From Plasmodiophora brassicae (lineage: Eukaryota; Endomyxa: Phytomyxea; Phytomyxea; Plasmodiophorida), in assembly GCA_036867785.1 (NCBI GenBank), contig CP145427.1, forward strand, positions 620,001-684,000: a stretch of DNA of 64,000 bases, read 5' to 3'. Each line of letters opens with the position of its first letter. The stretch's first letter is position 1. Positions 10,531 to 23,000 of this stretch are shown here, in pieces. The notes below the pieces were generated by a model that had not been told where the DNA came from, ran no database searches, and saw nothing but the letters and a program-made list of their open reading frames with translations. A program made the position numbers and the translations under genes.

Positions 10531-11427
10531 ATGACCCGTTGTGCGCAACCAGGCCGACGCGCGGCTGCAGCCAGCGCAGTCGCGCCGCGGTCCGTGGCTG
10601 TCTATTCTCGGATCGCGACGCGCAGTCGCTGCCGAGTCTCTGCCAGCGTCATGCGCGGCCGAGGCCGTCGCGACCATGCCGACATGGACGTCGACGACGA
10701 CGACGACGACCACAATGCGGCGTCCGGCGGGGATCCCGTTGCTCCGGCGACGTACGAGTCCGACACGCGCAGCAGCGACGACGCGGACGACGTGTCGGAC
10801 GACGACGACAAGGTTGTGTCGTCGTCGGCGGCGGCGTCCGGATGGGACGACGACGCCTACCGGCGCCATCTGCTGCTGCCGCACGTCATCAGCGGGTACC
10901 TGCAGCTGTCGTTCAACATCGTCATCATCTCATTCGTCATGTACGCGCTGGCGTCGTTCGTGAGCAGCGTGCACGGCGACATCGACAACAAGGTCAGCGA
11001 GTTCAGCGGCACGATCCTGAACGAGATCGCCGAGTGCCACAACAACTATCGGGCGAACCGGTGCGGGACGACCGACGAGGTGCCCGCCATGCGCACGACC
11101 TGCGCCATGTGGGAGCGATGCATGGCGCGGGACCCGACGACGGTCGCCCGGACGAAGCTGTCGGCGCACACGATCGGCGAGATCCTGAACGGGTTCGTCG
11201 AGCCGCTCTCGCTCAAGGCCATGGCCTTCTTCACCCTGTTCCTCTTCTGCTTCATCATCGCCTCGAACGTCGCCTTCAAACTGGGCGCCTCCAAGCCGCC
11301 GATCGCGAACCTGGCGTTCCCCGATGGGCACTGGGGTGCCGGGGCGACGCCCCGAATCCCGTCGTCGTCGTCGCAGAACGGGTACCGGGCGATCGCGCCG
11401 GCCGCCCCCGAGTTGGCACGATACTGA
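10531..11427 (+). CDS. Brl1/Brr6-type nuclear envelope protein
   Basis: A member of the Brl1/Brr6 family (di-sulfide bridge nucleocytoplasmic transport domain), integral to the nuclear envelope and needed in fungi for nuclear pore assembly and membrane homeostasis. An acidic N-terminal region (about 10684-10850) leads to a first membrane segment (FNIVIISFVMYALASFV), a lumenal loop with four cysteines (AECHNNYRANRC, RTTCAMWERCMA) and a second segment (AFFTLFLFCFIIASNV), the family layout. I used the first in-frame ATG, 10531. The ATG at 10651 or 10684 would remove a basic, low-complexity leader and may be the true start. The family is absent from animals but known in fungi, amoebae and other protists with closed mitosis. 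Confidence 0.88.
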   Translation: MTRCAQPGRRAAAASAVAPRSVAVYSRIATRSRCRVSASVMRGRGRRDHADMDVDDDDDDHNAASGGDPVAPATYESDTRSSDDADDVSDDDDKVVSSSAAASGWDDDAYRRHLLLPHVISGYLQLSFNIVIISFVMYALASFVSSVHGDIDNKVSEFSGTILNEIAECHNNYRANRCGTTDEVPAMRTTCAMWERCMARDPTTVARTKLSAHTIGEILNGFVEPLSLKAMAFFTLFLFCFIIASNVAFKLGASKPPIANLAFPDGHWGAGATPRIPSSSSQNGYRAIAPAAPELARY

Positions 11428-11490
11428 TATATGCACACTTTAAGTACGAGAGAAGAGCGAGAGGGAGCTGTTCCTGATCGGTGTGTACTG

Positions 11491-12830
11491 CTACTGTGGG
11501 CTCGACGATAGGTGCTTGTCGAGCAGGGCCAGGCGCAGGTCGCGCCACTTGCACCGCTCCGGGAGGCGGTCGACGGGCCCGTTCACCCGCCGCATGGCAT
11601 CGTCGATCGCCTGCAGGGTTTCGGGCGCCCATGCGACCGCGTTGTCCTGCTGGGCGATGATGCCGCGGATCGACGCCCCGTACCTGAGCGGGGGTCAGAC
11701 GTCGCGACGAACAGGGGCGGCGAGGGGGCGCACCGTGCGAAATAGTCGGCGACGCCGCCGGGCGCGTTCATGTCGATCGTCTGGAACGGGCCGATGAACG
11801 ACCAGCGCCTGGCCAGGCTGCGACAGGGGAGAGAGAGTCAGACGCGTGCGTCAGGGACGACGACGGGGGGGCGACGCACCCGTGCGTCACAGCGACGTCG
11901 ACGTCCTCGGGCGACGCGACGCCGCTCTGCACGAGCCGGATGGCTTCGGCCAGCAACGCGTACTGCAGGCGGTTCAGGATGAACCCGTCGCACTCGTTCC
12001 GCAGCACGACCGGGCGCTGGCCGATCGCCGACATGCGCGCCCTGATCGTCCCGTCAGCGAGCGAACGACAGGCGACGATGCACCTACCTAGCGCGCTCCA
12101 CAGTGGCAGGGGTCGTCTCCGCGCCCGGCACGATCTCCACCTACGCAAGGTCCAGTTGGGAAGGCGGGCCTCGTTCGCGTGGGCGTGAACTGACGAGGGG
12201 GATGGCCGTCGGCGGGTTGATCGGGTGGCAGACGACGCAGGCCGGCTGGTACGTCGCCAGCATCGCGCTGCTGATGGCCGACATGGGCAGGTTCGACGTC
12301 GACGACGCCACGACCAGCTCGGGGGGCACATCGTCGGCGTGCTGGTGCAGGGCCAGGCCGATCGACGTGAACACGGCCTGCGCGTTCGTCAGGGCCCGTG
12401 CGCCTCACCCCTCCCCCCGCGTCGTTACCTGTTTCAGCGCCAGGTCCTCGGGGACGCATTCCTGGATGTGGACGGCGCCGCGAACAACGCGCGCCAGGTC
12501 GCCTGCGTGTGCAATTCGTGTCACCGTGGTCGTCAGCGCGGTGCACACAGGGTGCACTTGCCTTTCGCCGGGCGGATTCGCGATGGGGCATCCGCCGACT
12601 CCAGGGCGGCCCGGACGGCGCGCACGGCCGGGTCGACCAGATCGGCGTTGACGTCGTACAGGTCGCAGGTGAAGCCGGCTCGCGCGAACATCTACGTGCA
12701 CGGGCACCCGTCCCATCAGCGTACGCTCGTGTGTGCGGGTGTGTGCTCGCCGACGTACGATGGCCCAGGACTTGCCGATCAGGCCGCTGCCAATGACGAC
12801 GACCCGTTGCGGGTCGGAGGCGTCCACCAT
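11491..12830 (-). CDS. CRYL1: L-gulonate 3-dehydrogenase / lambda-crystallin homolog
   Basis: A cytosolic NAD-dependent dehydrogenase of the 3-hydroxyacyl-CoA dehydrogenase fold. The family oxidises L-gulonate in the glucuronate-xylulose pathway. Eight exons join in frame to 316 residues (human CRYL1 is 319): 12830-12759, 12691-12562, 12502-12429, 12377-12195, 12140-12088, 12041-11880, 11817-11734 and 11683-11491; introns are 46-67 bp. The N-terminus has the Rossmann motif VVVIGSGLIGKSW; the middle has GAVHIQECVPEDLALK and the CHPINPP active-site stretch; the C-terminal domain begins DGFILNRLQYALLAEA. The second intron uses a GC donor (AAAG|GCAAGT), needed to keep frame. An upstream in-frame start near 12896 is possible but adds non-family residues. 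Confidence 0.93.
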
Positions 12831-13020
12831 CGCGGCCACCTCCAACACGATTTGGTGGGAGGCCCCACGCCTGCCCGTCACGATGGGTCGGTCCATCGGA
12901 ACGGCGTTCCGGGTCCTGCTGAGGGCAGCCTCTTCCCGCAGACGGAGGACACCCCGTCCAACCGTGTGACGGCGACGTCTCACAGACCTACTTTACGCGC
13001 GCGTTTGGGTGCTTACGAAT

Positions 13021-15721
13021 ATGAAGAGCGGCAGGGGCAGGACGGCGGCGGCAGCGGTGCTGGCGTTCGTTGTGCTGTGCTACGGCGGTCGGGCGGCGTG
13101 CTTCAACCGGTCGGCGCTGGTGAACGCTGTCGGGGAGAACGCGGGTCGGGACCGGGGCGCAGACTTGCGCCCGATTGTCATTGAGATCCTGGACTGGGAC
13201 TCGATCCGGGGCGCCAGCGCAGTAGGGAAGATCCTGTTCGAGGAGGTCCTCGGTTACCGGGCCATCTACTCGCCCGATTCGCCGCTGGCCTCCCAGATGC
13301 AGCAGTTCCAGTACGTCGACTGCGGCAAGGGCCTCGTCGACGTCGACTTTGAGAACTGGCCGCAGTCGGTCCCTGACCTCGTGGTCGAATGGCGGGACGA
13401 GAAGGCAATCTGGTGTTGCGGATGACGGCGCGCGTGCGCGTCCTGATCGCGTGTACGTCGTATAGGGACTGTGCCAGGAGTCGGGCGCCATTGGTTACAA
13501 CGGTTACGATGCCGTGTCGATCCCGTCGTACCTGCTGACGCAGTACCCGAGCCTGAACCTGAACCTGGGCGTCATGTACCGGCAGGCGGCGACCACGAAC
13601 CTGTTCATTCGATCCGGGACGCTTCCGGAGGACCGCATGGCGGAGCGGCCGTTCGTACCGCCGTGGTGCGCCTCGGAAACGTCGCCGCCCAACTGCCAGG
13701 ACCAGCTGTGCGTGTCCAATGGACGCGTCGCTGTTGACCGCCTTCGTGATCGTCGTGTGCCGCTGCAGGAACCAGGCCGCGTACTTCGCCTACCAGTGCA
13801 ATGTCACCAAGTACTCGGACAGCTGCATCGAGCTGTACGACTACTCGTCGGCCTGGGATCCAGGTCGGGGACGCCGCCTTTCGTGTGTATCGTGCCTCGT
13901 GTTGCCCATACCTCTCGTTTCCCCCCGTTCCTGTTCAGATATGCGTCAGAGCCTGATCACGAACTGGCACCTGAACATCACAATCGTGTACCTGGGCGAC
14001 GGCTACAGTTCGTACATCCAGGCATTGTACGATTCGAGGGCTGCGTTCCTCTTGATGGACCCGTAAGTCACACCCAAGGCGGGATCGGTGCACCCTGAAC
14101 CAGTACAACTGTTCCATGCGCAGGGTCCCTAGCGTCACCGATGCGAAGAACTCGTTCACGCGAGTCTACTTCAAAGACTTCAGCCGGCTCTGCCTCAAAG
14201 CGATCGATGGTTCTAGACTGGACGGCTCGGCCACCACGTTCGACTGCGGTAGCCATTCGTCGTCGCATCCCTGTGCACCCTCTGCGGAAGCCTCACACGG
14301 GCGATGGTTCTACAGATGCCCCCGTGCAGTACCTGATGAAGGCGACGGGGCCCTCGTTCCGCGCCGAGCCGCGCTTCCAAGACGCGATGGTCCTGTTTCG
14401 CCAGTTCATATTGACCCTGGACGACATCAACGTCATGATCTCCGGGCCCACCGACCTGGACGGCCTGCATGAAACGGCTTGTCGGTGGCGCTGCACGACA
14501 ACGTGAACACCTGGCGAAGCTGGGTCTCTATCACGCCCGCGCCGGTTGCTCCCACGTACGTCTCGTTCAGCGCCGGTGCTCGAACGGCCTGCTTCGTGGC
14601 CTCGGCGTTCGGCGCCGCGATATCGTTGGGGATGATGGGCGCCGTCCTCTACTTCCGGCACAGGCCCGCCATGAAGACGGGCAGTATCCCGTTCACCTGC
14701 ATGATAAGCGGGTTGTCGGCCGTGACGATTGCCTCCGCCGTCATGTTCGTCATGGAGCCGTCGCCAGCGCTCTGCTCCGCCCGCATCGTCGTCTTCGCCA
14801 CGGTCATCACGTTCGCGTTGTCGTGCATCCTGGCGAAGAACCTGCGAATCTATCGGTACGTGTGTGTGTGCGCGCGCCTCTGCTGAACGACATAATGCCT
14901 GTTCCGGCACCCACCCCCGAACGCGAACAGGATATTCACGACCTCAGCAGCGCTGCCGAACACGAAGCAGCACGCCAGCAACAGGCGCGTCCTGCTGAAC
15001 GCGCTGACGGCGACGCTGCCGGCAACGGCGATCGCCATCCTGCACGTGGCGATTGCCCCACCCGCCGTCGTCGCTGTGCAGGTCGCCTCGTCGTCAGCGT
15101 CGCAACCGCTGGTGGCTAACGTGTGCGCGAGCGGATCGTGGTACGACGTCGTCCTCTACGTGTACGTGGCCGTTCTGGTGGTCGCCGGCGTCCGCCTGTC
15201 GATCCTGGCCTGGTCCGTATCGACGTCAACGTTACCGACGGCAGGTCCCTGACGATGGCCGCACAGGAACGTCCCGGACTCGTTCAACGAGGGCCGGTTC
15301 CTAGCCATTGGCCTGTACGTCATCGCGTTCACGGCCGTCATCGTGATTCCCGTCGCGACCTTGCTCACGACGCAGCCGACGGCCGCGCTCATGGTCACGT
15401 ACGGCGGCATTGGTGGGTCACCACGCCCGGTTCCCGATCGCCCGTCTGACCCTGTTTGGTCCAGTGCTGGCTACGATCACGTCCCAAATCGTCATAACGG
15501 CGCCCAAGCTGCTGGCCGGGTTCCGCAACGAACGAGTGAGTACCCAGGCGTCGCAGACGGGCGCGCCGGACGGGTTCCAGTCCAAGGTCGCCGGGACGAG
15601 GTCCTCCAGGACCTCCAAGAGCGTCGACCGCGACGCAGAGATCGCCCAGGTCCAGCGCAGCATCGACGCCCTGACGAAGCGCCTGGCTGAACTTCGCGCT
15701 CCTGCCAGGATCGTTGTGTAG
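13021..15721 (+). CDS. Class C (GABA-B-like) GPCR with a betaine-binding-protein-like ectodomain
   Basis: A seven-helix receptor with a large extracellular sensor. Ten exons join in frame to about 704 residues: 13021-13404, 13478-13713, 13769-13863, 13939-14062, 14124-14248, 14316-14484, 14571-14855, 14931-15224, 15267-15412 and 15465-15721. Residues 1-25 form a signal peptide. The next ~390 resemble an OpuAC-type glycine-betaine binding protein: VIEILDWDS near the start, FEEVLGYRA, then GYNGYDAVSIPSYL. Seven hydrophobic helices follow from TACFVASAFGAAISLG to ATITSQIVITAPK, whose last helix has the class C ending. A cytosolic coiled coil (AQVQRSIDALTKRLAELR) closes it, as in GABA-B receptors. 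The first intron needs a GC donor; the intron at 14485-14570 is the least certain. The ligand is unknown; a small amino acid or betaine is a guess from the fold. Confidence 0.8.
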
Positions 15722-15795
15722 CCGAGGTAGTAAACGGGACGCGATCCACCATCAGTGTGTTGCACGCCGGCGCCGCCGCCGCCGATGGTTCGCTG

Positions 15796-16818
15796 TCATG
15801 CAACGAGGTCGGCCAGGTCGCACCGCCTCAGGAACCAGTCGGCCGTGATGCGCGCCACCGCGTGCTCCAGGATCTGGCGCGTCACGACGTCGTCTTTGGC
15901 GGCGTCGATGGCGGCCGCCAGGCGCGTCTGCATGGAGATGATGACGGCGCGCGTCTGGCGCCGGTCCATCGGGTACGCCCGGCCGTTCTCTTCGAGGGCG
16001 CCGCCGGGCACGTTCGCCTGGACGAACGCCTGCACGCGGGCGGCCGCGTCCGGCCCGATCTTCCCCGCCAGGAACGCGATGTGGTCGACGTGCTTCGTCG
16101 CGGTCGCCGTGAACGCGCTCGCGGCGAACTCGCCGGGCGTGATGCGTTCGTGGTCGCGATCGGGGAAGAAGACGAGGCCCTGCGTCGGCCCGGTCAGCCC
16201 AAACTCTTCCTCGACGTACGGGTCCGGGTTCGCCACCGCCGACGTCAGCGCCTGGGCGGCGTCCGGCGACGCGATGTCGATCCGGTGCGGCAGGTACGGC
16301 AGGACGCGGAGCACGGGGCACGTGTACCCCAGCGGGCTCTCCAGCATGGCGCTGATCATCTCCGGGCACGCCAGGAACTCGTTCGTGTCGTGGACGACGA
16401 CGCCCTGGACGAAGATGGTCGGTTGGCGCAGCGCGCTGATGGCGTAGCCGCTGGGCGACAGCGTCCCGCCGCAGATCCGGGTCAGGAGCGTCAGCGGCGC
16501 CCAGCAGCTGGGCGAATGGACCAGGCTGGTCCAGAACGGCTCGTGCTGGGCGACGATATCCGTGATCAGCGGGTTCGTGGACCGGTGCACCGCCCGGCTG
16601 TACCGGGTCGGGCGCGTGCCCACCCGCTGACGGTACAGCTCGATCTGGAGCGGCACGCCCGGCAGCAGCGACTTGCTGCGGTACGCCGTGCACGACGGGG
16701 CGGGTGCGCCGGCGCCCGCCCGACGCCGCCGCAGCAGCTCGGCCAGCGTCGGCAGCTTGGGGAACGTGTGCCCCGGCGATACGGTCGACATGAGGCGGCG
16801 CCGGTGATGGCCCGGCAT
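15796..16818 (-). CDS. Unrecognised conserved-looking protein, about 340 aa
   Basis: One long frame without introns, read from the first in-frame ATG at 16818 (a second ATG at 16791 is equally likely). Codon bias is like the neighbours. The protein starts with a basic stretch (HHRRRL, LLRRRRAGAG), has a central part with RICGGTLSPSGYAIS and IFVQGVVVHDTNEFL, then GPTQGLVFFPDRDHERI, and ends in a helical tail. There are no membrane segments or signal peptide. I do not recognise the family. It lies between the convergent GPCR stop (75 bp away) and the end of the glucan synthase gene, on the glucan synthase strand. Confidence 0.65.
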   Translation of the reverse strand: MPGHHRRRLMSTVSPGHTFPKLPTLAELLRRRRAGAGAPAPSCTAYRSKSLLPGVPLQIELYRQRVGTRPTRYSRAVHRSTNPLITDIVAQHEPFWTSLVHSPSCWAPLTLLTRICGGTLSPSGYAISALRQPTIFVQGVVVHDTNEFLACPEMISAMLESPLGYTCPVLRVLPYLPHRIDIASPDAAQALTSAVANPDPYVEEEFGLTGPTQGLVFFPDRDHERITPGEFAASAFTATATKHVDHIAFLAGKIGPDAAARVQAFVQANVPGGALEENGRAYPMDRRQTRAVIISMQTRLAAAIDAAKDDVVTRQILEHAVARITADWFLRRCDLADLVA

Positions 16819-17001
16819 GCTGGGCGACACGTCGGCAACCGCCGAGCAGGACCCCGACGCAGCGACTGGCAACTTCTCCGTGGCTGCATCCGCACTATTC
16901 CGTCCTGCCGCCTTCGTGATCGTCGCCCACGTTCGTTCGTCCCGGGCCACACACACACACTGGGCCAGCGACGTACAGCTATACACGAATCTGCCATAGG
17001 T

Positions 17002-20000
17002 TTACATGGTTGTGACGCCCTGCTGCTGCTGTTGCTGGGCGTAGTCGGCGGCGGACACGGTGACGGGGATCGGCCTGGTGTCGTTGCCCTTGTCGGCGGC
17101 GGCCGCCACGCCGACGACGGCCGGCTTCTTGGACAGGAGCATGTCGTCGATCTGGCGCTGCTGCTTCTCCAGGTGCGTCCTGATCTGCGACATGGCCTCC
17201 ACGGATTGCTGCCGACGACCCTTCCGGGACCCTCGCAGCAGGTCGTCGATGACGACGCCCTTCGAGAACGCATTGTGGAACGTCAGCCGCGTCTGGATGT
17301 ACGCCGGGAAGTAGCACAGTGCCAGGACGAGGACGGGGACCAGCAGCAGCAGGCTCAGGGCGTAGTGGTACAGCTTGCAGAGCTGCTGCAGGATCGGCCA
17401 GCGGGCCCCGTTGACCAGCAGGACCGACACGACCGCCGACACGATGAACACGACGCCCAGCACGGTCTGGATGGACGCGTTCACCGATGACCACTGGACG
17501 TGCCACCAGATGACGACGGCGATCGGCGCCACGAACAACGTCAGCGACAGCAGCGCGTTGATGGACCGCCCGACGCATTGCCGCTGCGAGTGCCGATGGC
17601 ACCGGAAGATGAACGGCAGCGCGATCGACAGCACGACCGCCTGGGCACACGTCAGGGGCGGACGCGCGTTGCCTCGCTGATCGGTGCGGAACGTACGATG
17701 ACGCCGGAGACGATGGAGAGCAGCGTGGATTCGGCGTTGCTGAGCAGGCCGACGCCGATCAGGACGTACCGAAGTTTCAGGACGCAGATGACGAGGCGCG
17801 ACCGCCAGTCGAGGCACTTTTGCCAGGCGTTCTCGTCGTCGAACCAGGCCTGCCACGACTGCCCGCTGTTCCCCTCCTTCCTGTGCATCCACCGGAAGAA
17901 GTCGGCCCCGTCGCTGATCGTCTTCTCCCACTCGAACGCCATCGGGTTGAACCAGAACGGAGCGAAACCTGGCAGGCACGCGACTCGGTCAGCCTACACT
18001 GGACGCGCGGGTCGGTTCGCCGGCCGTACTCCATGACAGGGCCAGCATCCAGATGGGCCACGTCGACGACCAGTACGTGCCGGGCGCGCTCGTGAAGTGC
18101 TGGTAGAGCAGCAGGCCGAGGAACAGCTCCAGGGCCTTGCTGAAGTGCGACGACGCGTGGAACCGGTAGATCTCTGCAAAGTGCTCGTGCTTGGTGATGA
18201 ACCCGCGGCCCGTCGGCCGGTACTTGGCGCCGCCCGCCAGCACCGTTCGCTCAAAGTAGTGCGCCTTCGTCGCTGCACACACACACACACGCGACGATCG
18301 CGCCTCCGTTAGCCACGACACCGCGCGCTGATCGACGAACCGGCTCACCCATGGCGAAACAGAAGAAGAGCGGGCCGCCGGTCAACAGCATCTGCATCGT
18401 GAGGACGGCGGCCGTGCGGAACCCGCGGATGACGCCCAGCGTTGCTGTGGCGGCGTCGTCAGCGACGCTGCTCGTCTCACATCCGAATGCCGGAGCGCTT
18501 ACCGAGGATCGGCAGCGTGGTCAGGAAGCCGACCATGCCGAACCAGTAGGCGCCCGAGGCCACACCCGAGAAGTTGTCCATGAACGAGAACCCGAACAGG
18601 GACCAGAGCAGCTTCGAGTGCAGGAAGATGAAGACGGCCTGTGGGGAGCGCGGCACGCTATCAGTACGCCCATTGCCCGGTCGAGAGTAGCAAACGCGCC
18701 CACCCAGATCGTGAACGAGTTGTTGAAGTAGAAGCCGAGGCCGCCCGCGTAGAACGACATGAGGCGGAAAAAGTCGAACGAATCGGCCAGGCGCGCCACG
18801 TCACGCGAGAAGGATTGCTCAGCGGCACCTGGACGGCGAGCCGACGTCAGACAGACCGTTCCACAGGCGCCCCGCCCCAAACGGTACCCTGGCTGAGCTT
18901 GGCCTCGAACGTGGTCAACTGCTGCAGGCCGACGTCGCGCCCCTTGCCGACCTCCATGAACTCGCGGAAGATGACGCTGCCGCCCCGCAGCGTCGTGTTG
19001 TACCCGGCGAAGATGTCCTCGCTGAGGTTGATGCCCCGGGACGCCTTCGAGATGCCGCCGCGCGTCAGGTGGAACGTCTTGTCGAACAGGTCCGGGTGCC
19101 CATAGTGCATTCGGATGCGCAGCGGGTTGGCCAGGACGCGCTGGCCCAGCGTGACGAACACGCCCTCCTGCAGCGCCATGTAGTTCGCGATGCTCGACAG
19201 GCGGCTCGTGAAGATGTGCTCGGCGAACCCGACAATGGTGACGGGGCGATCCGGCGACCCGCCGTCGAACTCCTGTACAGCGTTGAGCGGAGGGTGCCCA
19301 GAGCAGACGCGCACCCGCTGTCACCCCCCGCTGACCTGAAGCAGGTTCCGCATCTTCAGGGCCTCCTCGAAGTACGCGTCCTGGTTCATGTCGATCGTCT
19401 GGACCATCTCGCCGCGCGTGAATATGATGGCGTGGTTCTGGTTCTCGGGCTTGCCCTCGCCGACGATCGGGTTGCCCGGCAGCTTGATCCGGTACACCTC
19501 CTGGATCAGGTCGGTGCCCCCGACCCGCACGCTCTTGATCAGGACGGAGAAGTGCTCCTCGACCTCGACGCTGCCCTGCTGGTCGTCCTTGACGGCGACC
19601 TGGACCGTGTCGATGTAGGCGACGCGCAGGTTCGGGTACTTGGCCAGCATGTAGTCGATGTCGGAGGCGCGCGGGTCCCCGGTCCGCTTCTGCCACCCGT
19701 ACCGCTGGCACGTCACCACGTACGTGAACTTCTGCAGCACCAGCGACGCTTGCTCGTCGGCCCTGCACCAACGAACCCGACGCCGTATCAGCATTGGGCC
19801 GCGCGCGCAGGCGGGCTAACACGTACTCAATGTCGGGGTCCTCCAGCTTCGACAGCACCTGCAGCGCCGTCTCGTGGCACATCATGCCCGACACCGTCCG
19901 GAACAGGGTCTGCCCGCGATTCGTCGCCCACAGTTGCACCTGGCCGTCGTTCGTCAGCAACACTCAGCAGCAGACCACGACGTCGTCAAACGCGGGCGCC

Positions 20001-23000
20001 CGGCGCCTACCTGGTGGCCCTTGTCGGTGTCCAGAACGTCCGTGTCGAGCGGGTCGGCGCCGACCCGTTCGCAAAAGTTGTGCCATTCGTCGGAGAAGAT
20101 GGTCTTCAGGTACAGCAGGGGCGACACGCCGTCCTCGGTCTCCTTCAGCAGCTCCGCCCGGCTGTAGATGACGTCCTCCGAGTAGAACGGCGTCAGGATC
20201 GAGAACGAGTGCATGGCGCTGAGGCGCGGCGCCGCCGGCATGTCCATGTAGAGCGAGTTCACGAAGTACTGCATGCGGCGGCGCGCCTCGTTCGACTTGG
20301 GGCGCGCGTCGATCGCCGCCAGCGTCAGCAGCGTGTACAGGGACGCGATCTCGGACGGGGCGCGCGGCTCCGCCAGCAACGTCGTCACGCGCACCATCGT
20401 GTACTCCTCGTCGTGGAAGAACCCGTCCGCCTTCGACACGATCTTGTTGATCGAGTCGATGACGTCCGGGCGCGACGAGCACCCCTTGATCACGTCGAGC
20501 AGGGCCCGCACCTGAAACCGGCACCAGTCAGACGCGGGTTGTCGCGCCCGCTCATCCGCGTCGACTCGCCTGCAGGCGCAGCACACGAATCTCGCCGTTC
20601 GGCAGCGGGGCCTGCGTGTGCAACTTGTCCATCATCATGAGCATGCCGGAGCTCTGCTCCCGCTTGATGGCCTGCGTTGTCGTTGTCGCGCGCCCGGTCA
20701 GCATTCGCCCCGCACCGGACGCTGCTGACGATGCCGCCGCCGCTGCGGCGCTGGACGTCGTCGCGGGCTGGCCTTCGGCGTCGCCGGGCGCCGCCAGCCC
20801 GGTCCCTGCCCCCGACGACGGCGCCTGCTTACGCTGCTTGCTGGCGACCGACAGCAGGCGCACCAGGTCGAGCAGGGCGTCCTTCAGCGACGACAGGCGG
20901 CGCACGTCGTAGAACTCCAGGACGCATTGCCGGCGGACGCAGACGAGGACGTAGTCCAGGAAGGTGGACACGTCGCGATCGTGGCTGCACGGGACGGTCA
21001 GTAATCGTCGGCGTGCGGTCGGAGGCGGCGGCGCGCGCCTACCGGTCACCGAGCAGGGTGCGCAGGATCCACTGGACGGCCGTCCAGACCTGCGCGATCG
21101 CATCGCTCATGGGCGCGTCGTCCGCGATCCGATGCCCGAGGATCAGCTCGTAGTGCGCGCTGGTGCCCGACCCGTCCGCGCGCCGCTCGGCGTCCAGCTC
21201 GACGGCGATCTGCAGCACGTTGTCCAGCGCACCTGCGGGGCACGCACGCGCTCAGCACCCCCCGATCCCAGAGACGCGCACCGGGCACCTCACCGGCGCA
21301 CAGGAACAGCGGCAGGCGCAGGACGCCGTCCTGGTCGCGGAACACGAGCGTGTCGCGCTCGGCGTTGCTGACCAGGTCCCGGGTGCGCATGTCGGCGACG
21401 AAGGCGGCCCAGGCGTCCGCGAACCGGTGCCACTTGTCCGACGACAGCACGTTGTCGTCCGTCGGCGCCCCGTCGCTGGAGATGACGATCGGCGCCGCCG
21501 GATGCGCCCTGTCCGCCGCCTGTTTCGGCAGGAGCGGCGCCGTCAGGTCGGAGGACCCGGTCGTCGTCGATTGCAGGCGGGAATGCGCGCGACGCAAGCC
21601 GCCGGCGGCCCGTGCCGGCGCCTCCCGGCCGCCCGTTCGCTGGCCCACGTCGACCCGCACCTGCAGGCCCCGGTTGATGACCTTGCGTTCGAACTCGGCG
21701 GCCAGCGTCATGAACCGCGCCTGGATCATGCTGAAGTAGCGGATCTGCACACACACACAGAGGGAACGTTCAGCGGCGGGCGCACGAAGACGGGGCTCAG
21801 CCCGACCTCGCCGAGCTTCTGCGACACGCCGACGAACGCGCCGACGGCGGCGGTCCAGATGGCGTACCAGACGCTGAGGTCGATAGCGAACACGAAGAGG
21901 AACGGCAGCCAGAGCATGACGAGGAGGACGTACTGCGAGTAGGGGAACAGGACGTTCTGGTGCGTCTTGTTCCGCAGCAGTTCCATGGTCGGGTGGATCA
22001 GCGGGCGGATCTGGAAGAAGTACGAGCAGGCGAACTTCCACGCCAGCAGCGTGACCCAGAAGACCTGGTACCTGGGCGCATCAAGCGTCAGCAGGTCGCA
22101 CGCACCGCACCGGCGTCCGCCGCGTCCCGTACTTGAAACATTCGCGCTCGTGCTCAGCCATGCCGTGCCCGACGTACAGGTCCTGCGACGGCCACCAGAT
22201 CGACGTGTACGGGCGCAGCGGGGACATCCTGTAGAAGTATTCGCCCAGGGCGGGCACCAGCTGCGGCGTCAGCGTCAGCAACCAGGGCACCAGGTACAGG
22301 ATCGCGGCGGTCTGGAAGATCTCCCAGCTGTGGCACCCGCGTCAGGGCCGCGCTGCCTGCCAAGCGGCAGCGTGTAACAAACCTCCTGGCGGCCTTGTCC
22401 GGGCCGAACTCGGACGTGAACGACCAGACGTAGTAGAGCGTCAGCGTGATGAAAGCGCCCGTCTTGACGAACAGGCGCAGGAAGCACCCGAACGACTGCA
22501 TGTTCGTCTGCAGGTCCATGCCGCCCAGGCTCCACAGGTACAGGAGTTCGCCCAGCAGGCTCGTCAGCGACATGGTCAGCAGGACGCTGCCCAGGACTGG
22601 CGACGACGTCCCGTTCAGTGCACATTGACGCGCCGTTTGACGCGACGGGAACGGACCTCGCAGGACCAGGGCGCTGGACGGGTGCGCCCCGGCGTACTCG
22701 AGGAACGCGACGCAGGTCAGCAGGTGGAACGTGATGGCGAGGAAGGCGAACACGCGATGGAAGCTCTTCAGCGGGTGCAACCAGCTGCGACGCTCGACGT
22801 ACGTCTTGCGGGCGTGCTGCAACCCTTCTGCAATGCTCGGCATCGTCGAGCGCCGCACCTGCGACATCTACAGCACGACGACAGTTAGACGGCCGTCGCC
22901 GGCGACGCGCGATGCACCAACACCGACATGGGCGGAATGGGCTGCGTAATGGTACTTGAGGCACTCCTTGTTCCAGAAGAACTCGTTAATGTCGTCGTAG

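Noticed and set aside
12225-13184. A 319-codon plus-strand frame over the L-gulonate dehydrogenase gene
   Set aside because: It crosses the introns of a well-supported minus-strand gene and has no domain.
15796-16818. Nucleotidyltransferase or RNA-ligase identity for the orphan
   Set aside because: The GLVFFP stretch is faintly like ligase motif IV, but no motif I lysine could be placed, so no function is assigned.
15757-17490. A 577-codon plus-strand frame across the orphan gene and the glucan synthase 3' end
   Set aside because: Same kind of antisense shadow: Arg/Gln/Val-rich, spans two minus-strand genes and an intergenic gap.
19069-20640. A 523-codon plus-strand frame opposite the glucan synthase exons
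   Set aside because: Antisense shadow of conserved catalytic exons and their introns; no recognisable domain.
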